64,000 nt of DNA, from assembly GCA_022826705.1 (NCBI GenBank), contig JAJDUJ010000027.1, positions 417,880-481,879 of the forward strand, written 5' to 3'. Positions within the stretch are counted from its first letter, which is position 1. Every line of letters starts with the position of its first letter. Below, piece by piece: positions 25,164-32,945 of the stretch. The DNA comes from Acidimicrobiia bacterium (GTDB taxonomy: Bacteria; Actinomycetota; Acidimicrobiia; Acidimicrobiales; Bin134). Below the pieces are notes generated by a model, which saw only the letters and a list, made by a program, of their open reading frames with translations, made no database searches and was not told where the DNA came from. A program made the position numbers and the translations under genes.

Positions 25164-25182
25164 GCTTGGCCGGGCAGCCTGC

Positions 25183-27024
25183 TTAGCGCTCGTAGCTCGG
25201 CGGCGTGTCGTTGGGGGGAAACTCGTAGAGGATGCCGATGGCCGCATCCGGATCGAACACTCTTGGCTGCTGTTCGGTCCACTCGCCGACTGCGTAGCGG
25301 CGCCCGTCGTCGACCTTCATGTATTCGCCGACCACAACGCGCCCAGACGCCGTGGTGCGCTCGTACGCGGGGTCCCACCACTTCTCGGTCATGTCGTCGA
25401 AGCCGGTGTAATCGGTCCAGGGAAGCCGTCCCTCGCCAAAGGCCGCGCCTGGGCTCGTCACGCAGTCGCAGTACGACCCAAGGGACGGGGGCAGCGCGAA
25501 GCAGCCCTCGGTGAAGCTCTCGGGGGTGAGATCCGGTCCGGCCGCATGGAGGCACGACATGGGCGACTTCAGGGTCGAAAGGGAGAACCTCTCGGCCAGC
25601 GAGACCGGTTCCCGGCCGTGGTGCCACTCGAACAAGGCCGCCATCGGGTTGGGCTGGTCGGCGACGCTCAACCCGATCGGACCCGGCCCGAAGGCGTGGG
25701 CCCACTGCTCCTGGTCGTAGCCGCGGGCGAAGAAGGCCGTGTCTTGGCCGCTGTAGCCGGTGATGATCCACTCTGGGAACCACTGCTGCTCGGTTGCCGC
25801 CGCGGTGATTGTCCTGGTGAACAGGTTGTCGGTCCCGGCGATCACTGTGGTGACGCCGGCATCTTTCATCCGGGCGGCGATCACCCGGGCTCTCTCCTGT
25901 CGCTGCGTGTTCTCGGCACCCTCGTCGTAGCTCACCGCCTCCACGAGCTCGAATCCGTTTTGAGCGGCTTGGTCTTCCATGAAGTCCCTGCTCCACCGGT
26001 CGGTGTAGATCATCCCGATCCGCCGGGGTTCGCCGATCATGTCGTCGTCGCCGGCCCACTGCACTGGGTAATCGGCGACGCGCTTGCCGATGTACTCGGC
26101 CACGTGGAGCATGGTTACCCGGTCGTCGGCCAGGGCCGACCAGCGGAAACCGGGCTGGTCCTGGGTTTCCTGCCAGGAGACGCCCGTGCTCCACACGATC
26201 ACTCCTCGGGCTGCCATCTCAGCCTCGAAGATGGCTTTCCCCTCGCCGGTGGTGGTGGCGTCGGTGGCTAGGAACGGTTGGAAGTCGTTCACGGCCTTGG
26301 TGGCGTCGGCTCTCTGGGCGACCTCGGTTGATCCGCTCGCATCGATGAACTCGAGTCGGACCTGGCGGCCCCAGAACTCGAAGTTCTGGTTGAAGATGTC
26401 GGCGCCGTCCAGCCAGCCCCGGGGGATGCTGCCGACGTCGTTGACGAACTCCGTCTGGCCGGAGTCCACCCGCACCACCATGACGATTTCCTCGGCGGTA
26501 ACGCCCGGGGCCGTGTTTCCACCGTTGTCGGCACCCTCCGGCCATTCGAGGACGCACGGCGGGGCGTCCACGAGGGGCACCCGGATCCTCCCGGTCTCCG
26601 GGTCGCAGTGCGGGTTGGCCAGGGCTGCTTCGGACCCGATCCCCGGGAACTCGGGCTCGGGCGGCTCGGGCGGCTCGGTGGGCTCGGCGACGGCGGTGTC
26701 GTCGCTGGGTTCGGGCTCGTCAACGGTTGCTTCGGCGGTGTCGTCCATCGGCTCTTCATCCGCGGGCTCATCGGTCGCGGAGGGCGCGGTGTCGCCGGTG
26801 TCATCGTCGACAGCCGCCGGGGCGTCGTCCATCGGTTCGTCGTCCGCGCGTTCTTCGGCGGCCGGGGGCGTGGCGTCGTTGCCGTCGTCATCGGAGCCGC
26901 CGCCGGACACGACCAGCACGATGATCACGACGGCGGCCACCACCGCGATTGCGATGTACCAGCGCAGGCGGCGCAGGAGGCTCTGTTGAGGCGCCGGTTC
27001 GGGGGTGTCTGCTGAATCGGACAT
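25183..27024 (-). CDS. Membrane-anchored periplasmic-binding protein (Liv/HAAT-type)
   Basis: A 613-residue substrate-binding protein. A single membrane helix at about 22-43 (WYIAIAVVAAVVIIVLVVSG) replaces a lipobox, followed by about 90 residues of Asp/Glu/Pro/Thr-rich linker containing two EPMDD repeats, then a type-I periplasmic-binding fold (GVTAEEIVMVVRVDSG, RRIGMIYTDRWSRDFMEDQAAQNGFEL, GVTTVIAGTDNLFTRTI, WIITGYSGQDTAFFARGY). GAGGAG precedes ATG 27024. It is convergent with the exporter gene, 19 bases away, and is the likely receptor of the Liv fusion. Ligand not predictable; the nearby oxygenases suggest a hydrophobic organic compound. Confidence 0.82.
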   Translation of the reverse strand: MSDSADTPEPAPQQSLLRRLRWYIAIAVVAAVVIIVLVVSGGGSDDDGNDATPPAAEERADDEPMDDAPAAVDDDTGDTAPSATDEPADEEPMDDTAEATVDEPEPSDDTAVAEPTEPPEPPEPEFPGIGSEAALANPHCDPETGRIRVPLVDAPPCVLEWPEGADNGGNTAPGVTAEEIVMVVRVDSGQTEFVNDVGSIPRGWLDGADIFNQNFEFWGRQVRLEFIDASGSTEVAQRADATKAVNDFQPFLATDATTTGEGKAIFEAEMAARGVIVWSTGVSWQETQDQPGFRWSALADDRVTMLHVAEYIGKRVADYPVQWAGDDDMIGEPRRIGMIYTDRWSRDFMEDQAAQNGFELVEAVSYDEGAENTQRQERARVIAARMKDAGVTTVIAGTDNLFTRTITAAATEQQWFPEWIITGYSGQDTAFFARGYDQEQWAHAFGPGPIGLSVADQPNPMAALFEWHHGREPVSLAERFSLSTLKSPMSCLHAAGPDLTPESFTEGCFALPPSLGSYCDCVTSPGAAFGEGRLPWTDYTGFDDMTEKWWDPAYERTTASGRVVVGEYMKVDDGRRYAVGEWTEQQPRVFDPDAAIGILYEFPPNDTPPSYER

Positions 27025-27066
27025 GAGGTGGGCTCCTCTCGATAGCTCAGGTCAGTTCTAGGTCGG

Positions 27067-27444
27067 TCACTCCTGCGGTGCGTTTGGCACAATCAGGTAC
27101 TCGTCGAATCGGGTGATCCGCCCGTCGGCGACCAGGGCCACCAGACACCCCGGTATCTCGATCGGGTTGCCCTGGGTGTTGGCCAGGCGGATCACGAACT
27201 GGCGCACGAAGCCGTGGTCGGTGACATGGCGGCGCACTTCGTCGAGCGTCATGTCAACGTTCTCGGCCTCCCACTTGGCCCCGGTGACCAGGGAGTCGAC
27301 GGTTAGGTCCCGGCCTCCAAAGGAGCTGCTCCACCCCTCGAAGTCGGGGGCGAGGACCTCACGGATGCCGTCTTCATCGGCGGCGGCGTAGACGGCGAAG
27401 AACCGGTCGGCCACCGCATCAATGCTGGCCTGGTCGGTCGTCAT
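27067..27444 (-). CDS. SnoaL/NTF2-like protein
   Basis: A 125-residue protein with the cone-shaped NTF2/SnoaL fold pattern: helical start ASIDAVADRFFAVYAAADEDGIREVLAPDFEGW, then beta strands ending VALVADGRITRFDEYLIVP, which is characteristic. Such proteins are isomerases, dehydratases or small-ligand binders. Its ATG overlaps the stop of the monooxygenase gene by 4 bases (ATGA), so it is co-translated with that enzyme and may act on or bind the same compound. The catalytic residues cannot be assigned. Confidence 0.82.
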   Translation of the reverse strand: MTTDQASIDAVADRFFAVYAAADEDGIREVLAPDFEGWSSSFGGRDLTVDSLVTGAKWEAENVDMTLDEVRRHVTDHGFVRQFVIRLANTQGNPIEIPGCLVALVADGRITRFDEYLIVPNAPQE

Positions 27445-29273
27445 GGCCCTCCCCGGGGTGATTGCTCACAGCGTAATTCCATGCCGGCTAGCTCGTCGGC
27501 GGCGCGCCAGTCGCCGAGGAGCTGGAGAAAATCGATTGTTCCCGGGCCCACGCCGTAGGGACCGTTTTGAGGGTTCCGGGCCTGCCCCTCATTGTTGTAG
27601 TACCCGGGAGTGCAGTCGTCGAAGAACCCGCGGTTGTTCGCCTGCCCGCGACACGCGTCGACCCAGGCCTCCTCAGCTTCGGCGGAGACCTCTACCGTCA
27701 CCGCCCCGACCTCGCGGGCGCGGGTGACGATGTAGGCCAGGTGGATGGCCTGCTCGTCGAGCACGTGGGTGTAGTTCACGGTGTTGGCCGACTGGCCGAT
27801 GGACATGAGGAAGAGGTTGGGGAAGCCGTGCATGTGCATGCCGTGCATCGTGCGAAGGCCGTCGGCCCACTTCTCCATGAGCGTCTCGCCGCCGTTGCCG
27901 ATGATCTCGAATCCCCCTCGTTGCGACAGCGGGGTTCCAACCTCGAAGCCACTGGCGTAGATCAGACAATCCACCTCATATTCCTGCTCGCCAACCACCA
28001 CGCCCGTCGCCGTGATGCGGTCGACGCCCTTGCCCGCCGTGTCAACGAGAGTGACATTTGGGCGATTGAACGTGGGGAGGTAGTCGTTGTCGATGCAGGG
28101 CCGCTTGCAAAACTGCCGGTAGTAGGGCTTGAGAAGCTCGGCGGTCTCGGGGTCGTCGACCAGCTCGTCCACCCGCGCCCTGATCTGCTCCATCTTCTGG
28201 AGGTCGGCCAGCTCGACGGCCCGCTGGATGCCATCGGGCGACAGGTCCACGCCGTCGCCGTCCCGAAAGAGCCTGACGAGGTTGCCGATCAGGTCGGTCC
28301 AGCCGTCATCGACGAGATCCTCCTCCTGGGGGACGCCGGATACCAGCGCGTTGAAGTTGTCACGACGGTGCTGGTGCCAGCCCGGCGGCAACGACCGGGC
28401 CCACTCGGGGTCGGTCTCCGGGTTCTGCTTGACATCGACCGAAGACGGGGTCCGCTGGAACACGTAGAGATGCTCTGCCCACTCGGCGATGTGAGGCACG
28501 ACCTGCACGCCGCTCGCGCCGGTGCCGATCACGCCGACCCGCTTCCCGCTAAGACCGGTGAGGTTGCCCTCCTGATCGCCTCCCGTGTAGTCGAAGTCCC
28601 AGCGGCTGGTGTGGAACGAGTGGCCCTCGAAGCCTTCGATGCCGGGAATCCCCGGCAGCTTGGGCTTGCTGAGTTGGCCGAGCGCGAGACACACGTACTG
28701 GGCCTTGAACTGATCGCCGCGGCCGGTCTCGACGATCCAGCGCGAAGCGCCGTCGTCCCATCGGAGCCCGGTGACCCGGGTCTGGAAGCAGGCGTCCCGG
28801 TAGAGGTCGAACTGGCGGGCGATCGCCTGGCAGTGCTCGAGGATCTCCTTCCCGTAGGAGTACTTGCGCTGTGGCACGTAGCCCACCTCCTCCAGCATGG
28901 GGAGATAGATGTACGACTCCACGTCGCAGGAGATTCCCGGGTATCGGTTCCAGTACCAGGTTCCCCCGAAGTCGGCCGCTGGCTCGACGAAACGGATGCT
29001 GTCAATACCCTGCTGGCGCAACCGCGCCCCGGCCAGCAGGCCGCCCAGGCCTCCGCCGACGACCAGGACCTCAACCTCGTCGTGGAGCGGCTCACGGGTG
29101 AATTCGACGTCGGCCCAGGGGTCGTCCATGTAGTGGGCGAACGACCCCTTGGCCTGAATGTACTGGTCGGGGCCGTCGGGCCTCAGGCGCTTGTCGCGCT
29201 CGTTGCGGTACCGGTGCCGGATCTCTTCCAAGTCCGGCAAGGGATGCGTCGGCTGGTCATCGGTGATGCTCAT
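27441..29273 (-). CDS. Flavin-dependent Baeyer-Villiger-type monooxygenase
   Basis: A class B flavoprotein monooxygenase of 610 residues using FAD and NADPH, inserting oxygen next to a carbonyl. FAD-binding VLVVGGGLGGLLAGARL is at about residue 65, the fingerprint FEGHSFHTSRWD (FxGxxxHxxxWD) at about 205, and the second dinucleotide fold VGVIGTGASGVQVV at about 230; GGTWYWNRYPGISCD is also typical. ATG 29273 gives the proper N-terminus; the frame extends upstream to 29354 without family similarity. It is divergent from a Rieske oxygenase gene, with a palindromic candidate operator between them. The ketone substrate (cyclic, steroid or terpenoid) is unknown. Confidence 0.93.
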   Translation of the reverse strand: MSITDDQPTHPLPDLEEIRHRYRNERDKRLRPDGPDQYIQAKGSFAHYMDDPWADVEFTREPLHDEVEVLVVGGGLGGLLAGARLRQQGIDSIRFVEPAADFGGTWYWNRYPGISCDVESYIYLPMLEEVGYVPQRKYSYGKEILEHCQAIARQFDLYRDACFQTRVTGLRWDDGASRWIVETGRGDQFKAQYVCLALGQLSKPKLPGIPGIEGFEGHSFHTSRWDFDYTGGDQEGNLTGLSGKRVGVIGTGASGVQVVPHIAEWAEHLYVFQRTPSSVDVKQNPETDPEWARSLPPGWHQHRRDNFNALVSGVPQEEDLVDDGWTDLIGNLVRLFRDGDGVDLSPDGIQRAVELADLQKMEQIRARVDELVDDPETAELLKPYYRQFCKRPCIDNDYLPTFNRPNVTLVDTAGKGVDRITATGVVVGEQEYEVDCLIYASGFEVGTPLSQRGGFEIIGNGGETLMEKWADGLRTMHGMHMHGFPNLFLMSIGQSANTVNYTHVLDEQAIHLAYIVTRAREVGAVTVEVSAEAEEAWVDACRGQANNRGFFDDCTPGYYNNEGQARNPQNGPYGVGPGTIDFLQLLGDWRAADELAGMELRCEQSPRGGP

Positions 29274-29298
29274 CGGCTCCGTCCGCTGTGGCCAACTT

Positions 29299-29324
29299 CT
29301 TAGTAATCTTGATACATTAGCAAG
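29299..29324. promoter_or_regulatory. Palindromic candidate operator between the two oxygenase genes
   Basis: Arms CTTAGTAAT (29299-29307) and ATTAGCAAG (29316-29324) flank an 8-base centre and match as an inverted repeat at 7 of 9 positions; the outer pair T/A extends it. It is AT-rich in GC-rich DNA and includes TACATT, a possible -10 box for the Rieske gene. The TetR-type regulator encoded at 30495 is the natural candidate ligand. Inference. Confidence 0.55.
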
Positions 29325-29357
29325 AGTCGAGACAAGGGGCAGGCCCGATCGCACCTG

Positions 29358-29387
29358 ATGCCGGGCCTCCAGGAGGTCGACCGATGA
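29358..29387 (+). CDS. Nine-codon leader ORF before the Rieske oxygenase
   Basis: ATG-initiated MPGLQEVDR, whose TGA overlaps the Rieske ATG as ATGA. The ribosome-binding sequence AGGAGG of the main gene lies inside it. No similarity to the Rieske N-terminus is seen. Confidence 0.3.
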   Translation: MPGLQEVDR

Positions 29388-30421
29388 GCACTATCGCAAA
29401 CGAACCCGGATACGGGGCCCGACCGGGCATGGAGGACGCGGTGTTCGAGGTGGGGCCGATGAGGTCGGACCCGGCATCGGTGGCCGATTTGAGCCGACGT
29501 ATCAGGATCGCCCGCGAGGGTGCTGGCCAGAAGCGCTATCCGTTCCCGATCCCCAACGGCTGGTTCGTGGTGGAAGAGTGCAGCGAGCTCGCTCCGGGTG
29601 AGCACAAGAACCTCTACGCCTTCGGCAAGGACCTCGTTTTGTTCCGGTCCGAGAGCGGTGAGGCCCGGCTCATGGACGCCTACTGCCCCCACTTAGGGGC
29701 TCATATCGGGGTGGGCGGCAGGGTGGACGGCGAGGGCATGCGGTGCCCGTTCCATGGCTGGCAATTCGACGGAGAGGGCCGCTGTATCGACATCCCCTAT
29801 GCGGAGGGCAAGGCGATTCCCGCCAAGGCGAAGGTGCGCACCTATCCGATCATCGAGCGCGACCAGATGATCTGGGCCTGGCACCATCTCGAGGGCGGCG
29901 AGCCGTTCTACGACGTGCCCTACTTCCCCGAGTTCGAGGATCCCGAGTGGCAGCCCTACCAGGTGCTCCGCTTCGAAGTAGCCACCATCGTCCAGGAGTT
30001 TTCTGAGGGCGAGTTCGACGTGCAGCACTTCAAGTACGTGCACGGAGCGCCCCCGCTGCCCAGCACCGAAATGGTTGTCGAGGGGACCTACCGCAGCAAC
30101 TCCAACGGCAGCTTCACCATCGAGAACTTCGGGCTCGGCTGCACCCTCATCTCGATCGGCGACTCGATACGCATCGGCCAGTCGCTCCTGCCCACCGACG
30201 AGGAGAACGTTCATATGACGTGGTGGTTCACCATGCCCAAGTCGTTGGGGGAGGCCGCCCTGTCGGGCCTCGTCGCCAGCTTCGCCGACGGCATCAGCCA
30301 GGACATCGTCATTTGGGAGAACAAGCGCTACGAGCCCAAGCCGCTGGTGACCGCCGTCGAGCGCAACATCCGCGTCGGCCGGCAATGGGCGCTCCAGTTC
30401 TACTCCGGACTCGACTCTTAG
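29384..30421 (+). CDS. Rieske non-heme iron oxygenase (KshA/desaturase-like)
   Basis: The terminal oxygenase component of a Rieske system, 345 residues. The 2Fe-2S site is Cys101-x-His103 (CPHLGAH) and Cys121-x2-His124 (CPFHGW). The mononuclear iron site is the pattern EFDVQHFKYVH with Asp212, His215 and His220. The layout, with an N-terminal Rieske domain and short catalytic domain, resembles steroid 9-alpha-hydroxylase KshA and cholesterol 7-desaturases more than ring-hydroxylating dioxygenases. No ferredoxin or reductase is encoded nearby. It shares a divergent promoter region with the monooxygenase and precedes the TetR gene. The steroid-type substrate is an inference. Confidence 0.9.
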   Translation: MSTIANEPGYGARPGMEDAVFEVGPMRSDPASVADLSRRIRIAREGAGQKRYPFPIPNGWFVVEECSELAPGEHKNLYAFGKDLVLFRSESGEARLMDAYCPHLGAHIGVGGRVDGEGMRCPFHGWQFDGEGRCIDIPYAEGKAIPAKAKVRTYPIIERDQMIWAWHHLEGGEPFYDVPYFPEFEDPEWQPYQVLRFEVATIVQEFSEGEFDVQHFKYVHGAPPLPSTEMVVEGTYRSNSNGSFTIENFGLGCTLISIGDSIRIGQSLLPTDEENVHMTWWFTMPKSLGEAALSGLVASFADGISQDIVIWENKRYEPKPLVTAVERNIRVGRQWALQFYSGLDS

Positions 30422-30453
30422 GCTCCGGAAGTCCGATTCGCGCCGGGCGAGCG

Positions 30454-30495
30454 GTGCCAAGAGGTCGACCTTCGCTGGTTATCCTCGCGAGCTGA
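30454..30495 (+). CDS. Echo leader ORF before the TetR gene
   Basis: GTG-initiated MPRGRPSLVILAS; its TGA overlaps the TetR ATG as TGATG. The start copies the gene's own N-terminus MPRSPEPAREALIAV (Met-Pro-Arg identical, then a hydrophobic Leu-Ile region). No clear Shine-Dalgarno sequence precedes it. Translation is inferred. Confidence 0.42.
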   Translation: MPRGRPSLVILAS

Positions 30496-31148
30496 TGCCC
30501 CGGTCGCCCGAGCCCGCCCGCGAAGCGCTCATTGCCGTGGCAGAGCGCTTGTTCGCCGAGCGAGGCGTTGATGCGGTGACAGTGCGTGACGTGGTGAAGG
30601 AAGCCGGGCAGCGCAACAGCTCGGCCGTGCAATACCACTTCGGAAACAAGGCCGGGCTCTTGCAGGCGATCCTGGAGCCGCATCAGGCCCGCCTCGACGA
30701 ACGACGCGCTGAGATGCTCGACCAACTCGGCGAGCGTCCCGGGCTTGAGGCGCTCATCAAGGCGCTCATTCGTCCCCTCGCCTCCCTACTCGAAGACGAG
30801 TCGGGCCGCCACTACATCAGGATTCGGGCGCAGTTGGTTGGAGCGGCACAGCTCCCCAGCGACTCCGACCTGATCCGAGACACGCTCACTGGCGCTGGCG
30901 GCGGCGGGGCCTCCGCCGAGCCAAGACCAGGTATTCGGCGCGTGGCTCGAGCCCTGGTCGACCTGGTGGACGAAACGCAGATGGCCGACCTCGGACACCG
31001 GCTGACCCTCACCGCGGTGCTATTGCTCCACGGTCTAGCCGACTTCGCCCGTCGCCACCCCGACGCCACCGCGGCCGAGCGCGAGGCGTTCACCGACGTC
31101 CTCACCCGCAGCGTCATAGCCATCAACCTCGGCAACAGTCGCGCCTAG
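30495..31148 (+). CDS. TetR-family transcriptional regulator
   Basis: A dimeric repressor of 217 residues. The DNA-binding domain is ALIAVAERLFAERGVDAVTVRDVVKEAGQ followed by SSAVQYHFGNKAGLLQAIL, a standard TetR helix-turn-helix ending in the YHF-x-NK-x-LL motif (the segment is quoted in two parts). The C-terminal ligand domain is unrelated to well-known members. It lies 73 bases after the Rieske gene on the same strand and is preceded by an overlapping mini-ORF. It probably controls the oxygenase pair, with the palindrome at 29299-29324 as candidate site. The ligand is unknown. Confidence 0.92.
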   Translation: MPRSPEPAREALIAVAERLFAERGVDAVTVRDVVKEAGQRNSSAVQYHFGNKAGLLQAILEPHQARLDERRAEMLDQLGERPGLEALIKALIRPLASLLEDESGRHYIRIRAQLVGAAQLPSDSDLIRDTLTGAGGGGASAEPRPGIRRVARALVDLVDETQMADLGHRLTLTAVLLLHGLADFARRHPDATAAEREAFTDVLTRSVIAINLGNSRA

Positions 31149-31249
31149 GACGCTGCCCCCTACCCCAATGCCATCCCAGCCCGCTAGCCGACCTCTCACA
31201 GACCGCTGGGTCCAAACGAAGACGCGAAAGCCCTCTGATGGGAGCGTGA

Positions 31250-31255
31250 TACCGT
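31250..31255 (+). promoter_or_regulatory. -10 box of leaderless transcript
   Basis: TACCGT followed by 7 bases and ATG 31263. Confidence 0.45.
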
Positions 31256-31262
31256 CTCTTAC

Positions 31263-31736
31263 ATGGAGCGTCCCGCGAACAGCCGCCTAGCCATCGTCAT
31301 GTGCTGGGCAGCGGGACTATCCGCTCTGCTCGCGGCCATCGGAGCACTTCTACCCTGGGAGACTGTTGAGGGTCCCTTTGCCGACTTCTATATCGAGTCC
31401 TCCAACGACAGGCCAGTGATCACAGTGCTGGTCTCCGCCGCAGTAGGCGCTCTGTCCGCCGCTGGATTCGCGCAGTGGAAGCTGAGGAAGATCGGCGCGC
31501 TGGGTCTGCTGGCCGGGCTGGTGATCACCCTTGTCGGCGTGGTCAATCTCGTCAGTGACGGGGCTGATACCCCGGGGTTCATGGATACATCGCCGGAGCC
31601 GGGGCTTTTCATCGTGCTGATCGCTGGCGCCCTCCTGGCCGTTTCCGCCGGGTTTCTTACCTTCAAGAGGCAATCGGGCAAGTCGGTGGCCGAAAGCGAC
31701 GACCATTTGGTCATTGGCGACGACATCGACGGTTAG
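31263..31736 (+). CDS. Four-helix membrane protein of unknown function
   Basis: A 157-residue protein with four hydrophobic segments (about 9-28, 51-70, 76-96, 113-132), an extracytoplasmic loop after the first (PWETVEGPFADFYIESSNDRP) and an acidic cytoplasmic tail ending DDHLVIGDDIDG. The pattern resembles small actinobacterial membrane proteins, but I recognise no family. A TACCGT box 7 bases before the ATG suggests a leaderless message. It is convergent with a lipoprotein gene 59 bases away. Confidence 0.68.
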   Translation: MERPANSRLAIVMCWAAGLSALLAAIGALLPWETVEGPFADFYIESSNDRPVITVLVSAAVGALSAAGFAQWKLRKIGALGLLAGLVITLVGVVNLVSDGADTPGFMDTSPEPGLFIVLIAGALLAVSAGFLTFKRQSGKSVAESDDHLVIGDDIDG

Positions 31737-31795
31737 GCCGTCGGCAACTGTGATCGGGCCTGTCGGACGCGCTGATAGTTCGAGGTCAGGCGATC

Positions 31796-32827
31796 TCAAC
31801 CGCATTCAGGTAAGAACTCGTGCCACTCTTGGGTGCGGTCATCGGCTGTTGGCGGAGGCTGGGGCACTTCAAGGTCGGCATCGGGTTCATAGGCGACACG
31901 AGTCGCCAAGGTGATTTCCGCGGATTCAAGTTCCTGTATTGCTTCCTGACGTTCTTGTTCGCTCAACTCAGCGTCCAAGCTCCCATACTCGGCAATGATG
32001 ACAAGAAGGCCTGAGTAGTCTTCTTTCGTCCACAGAACGCTCAGCAGGCCCTGCTCGTTAAGCTCGACCACCACCTCTGCGGTGTTGGTCTCGTAGAACT
32101 CGACTATAAGTTCGGCCAGTTCATCAATATCTTCGGGTGAGGCCATCCCCATTGTGGCAGCGTCGCAACGAGCGTCAGCTTCAACGTCGCCGCCTAGTGC
32201 CTCAATGAGTTTTGCCGAGGTCGTTGTGCCGACAAAGGTGGGGGGATTGGTGGAGGTCTGCTCGATCGCGGTCAACGCCGCTGGCAGGCGCTCCGCCATC
32301 TCGCTCAAGTCGGGTGTCGAAGAACCCGCAACAGCGTCCATGAGCTCAGTGCTGCCCGCCTCAAGGGCTGTCAGGTCTACGAAAAACACTCCCGGCGCCA
32401 ACAACTCCAAATCCACATCAGGATCAACGTCGATCAAGGGCTGAAGAGAGCGGGTGTCGACCACGAGCCGCTCTTGGTCGAGCCACATCTCAAATCCGAG
32501 ATCGTCCCAGTCATCGAGCATGAACCCGAACAGCGACTCAATAAACGTCGACATGTCGAATCTGCAGTAGTCCCGCTCGGGGGTCACTTCACAGACAAAC
32601 GCGGGATTTTCCTCTTCGATCCCAGTGGAGAGTTCGACTCCGGCAATCTTCCACTTCATGCCCACTGACAGAGACTCCCGATAACTGGAGGCCTCCGCAG
32701 TGTCAGCCAGAGCCGCGCTCAGCAACCCGATCGTGGTCACGCTGCTGTCGTCGTCGCCCCCGCCGCATCCCGAGGCAACCAGCGCAACAGCAGCTACCAC
32801 GGCCAACGATCGCCGGAACCAATTCAT
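31796..32827 (-). CDS. Putative lipoprotein of unknown function
   Basis: A 343-residue exported lipoprotein. The N-terminus NWFRRSLAVVAAVALVASGCGGG has two Arg, a hydrophobic core and a lipobox VASGC. The mature part is acidic, alternates beta-like segments and resembles LppX/LprG-like or DUF-type actinobacterial lipoproteins in composition, but I cannot place it in a family. Cysteines occur in FVCEV, DYCRFD, ARCDAAT and the C-terminal PECG. ATG 32827 is chosen because it starts the signal peptide; an ATG 36 bases upstream adds only unrelated residues. Confidence 0.7.
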   Translation of the reverse strand: MNWFRRSLAVVAAVALVASGCGGGDDDSSVTTIGLLSAALADTAEASSYRESLSVGMKWKIAGVELSTGIEEENPAFVCEVTPERDYCRFDMSTFIESLFGFMLDDWDDLGFEMWLDQERLVVDTRSLQPLIDVDPDVDLELLAPGVFFVDLTALEAGSTELMDAVAGSSTPDLSEMAERLPAALTAIEQTSTNPPTFVGTTTSAKLIEALGGDVEADARCDAATMGMASPEDIDELAELIVEFYETNTAEVVVELNEQGLLSVLWTKEDYSGLLVIIAEYGSLDAELSEQERQEAIQELESAEITLATRVAYEPDADLEVPQPPPTADDRTQEWHEFLPECG

Positions 32828-32945
32828 CGCTGGACAGACTAGTGAACCCTGTTCAGGCCACACACTGTTTCACTCGGATGTACCGTAAACGATGCCCACA
32901 CAGGCTTCCGCTCGCCAGCCTGGGCGCTGCCATCTGGCCAAATGC

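Noticed and set aside
27567-29303. 578-codon plus-strand open frame opposite the monooxygenase gene
   Set aside because: Antisense shadow; the minus-strand frame carries clear FAD-binding and BVMO motifs.
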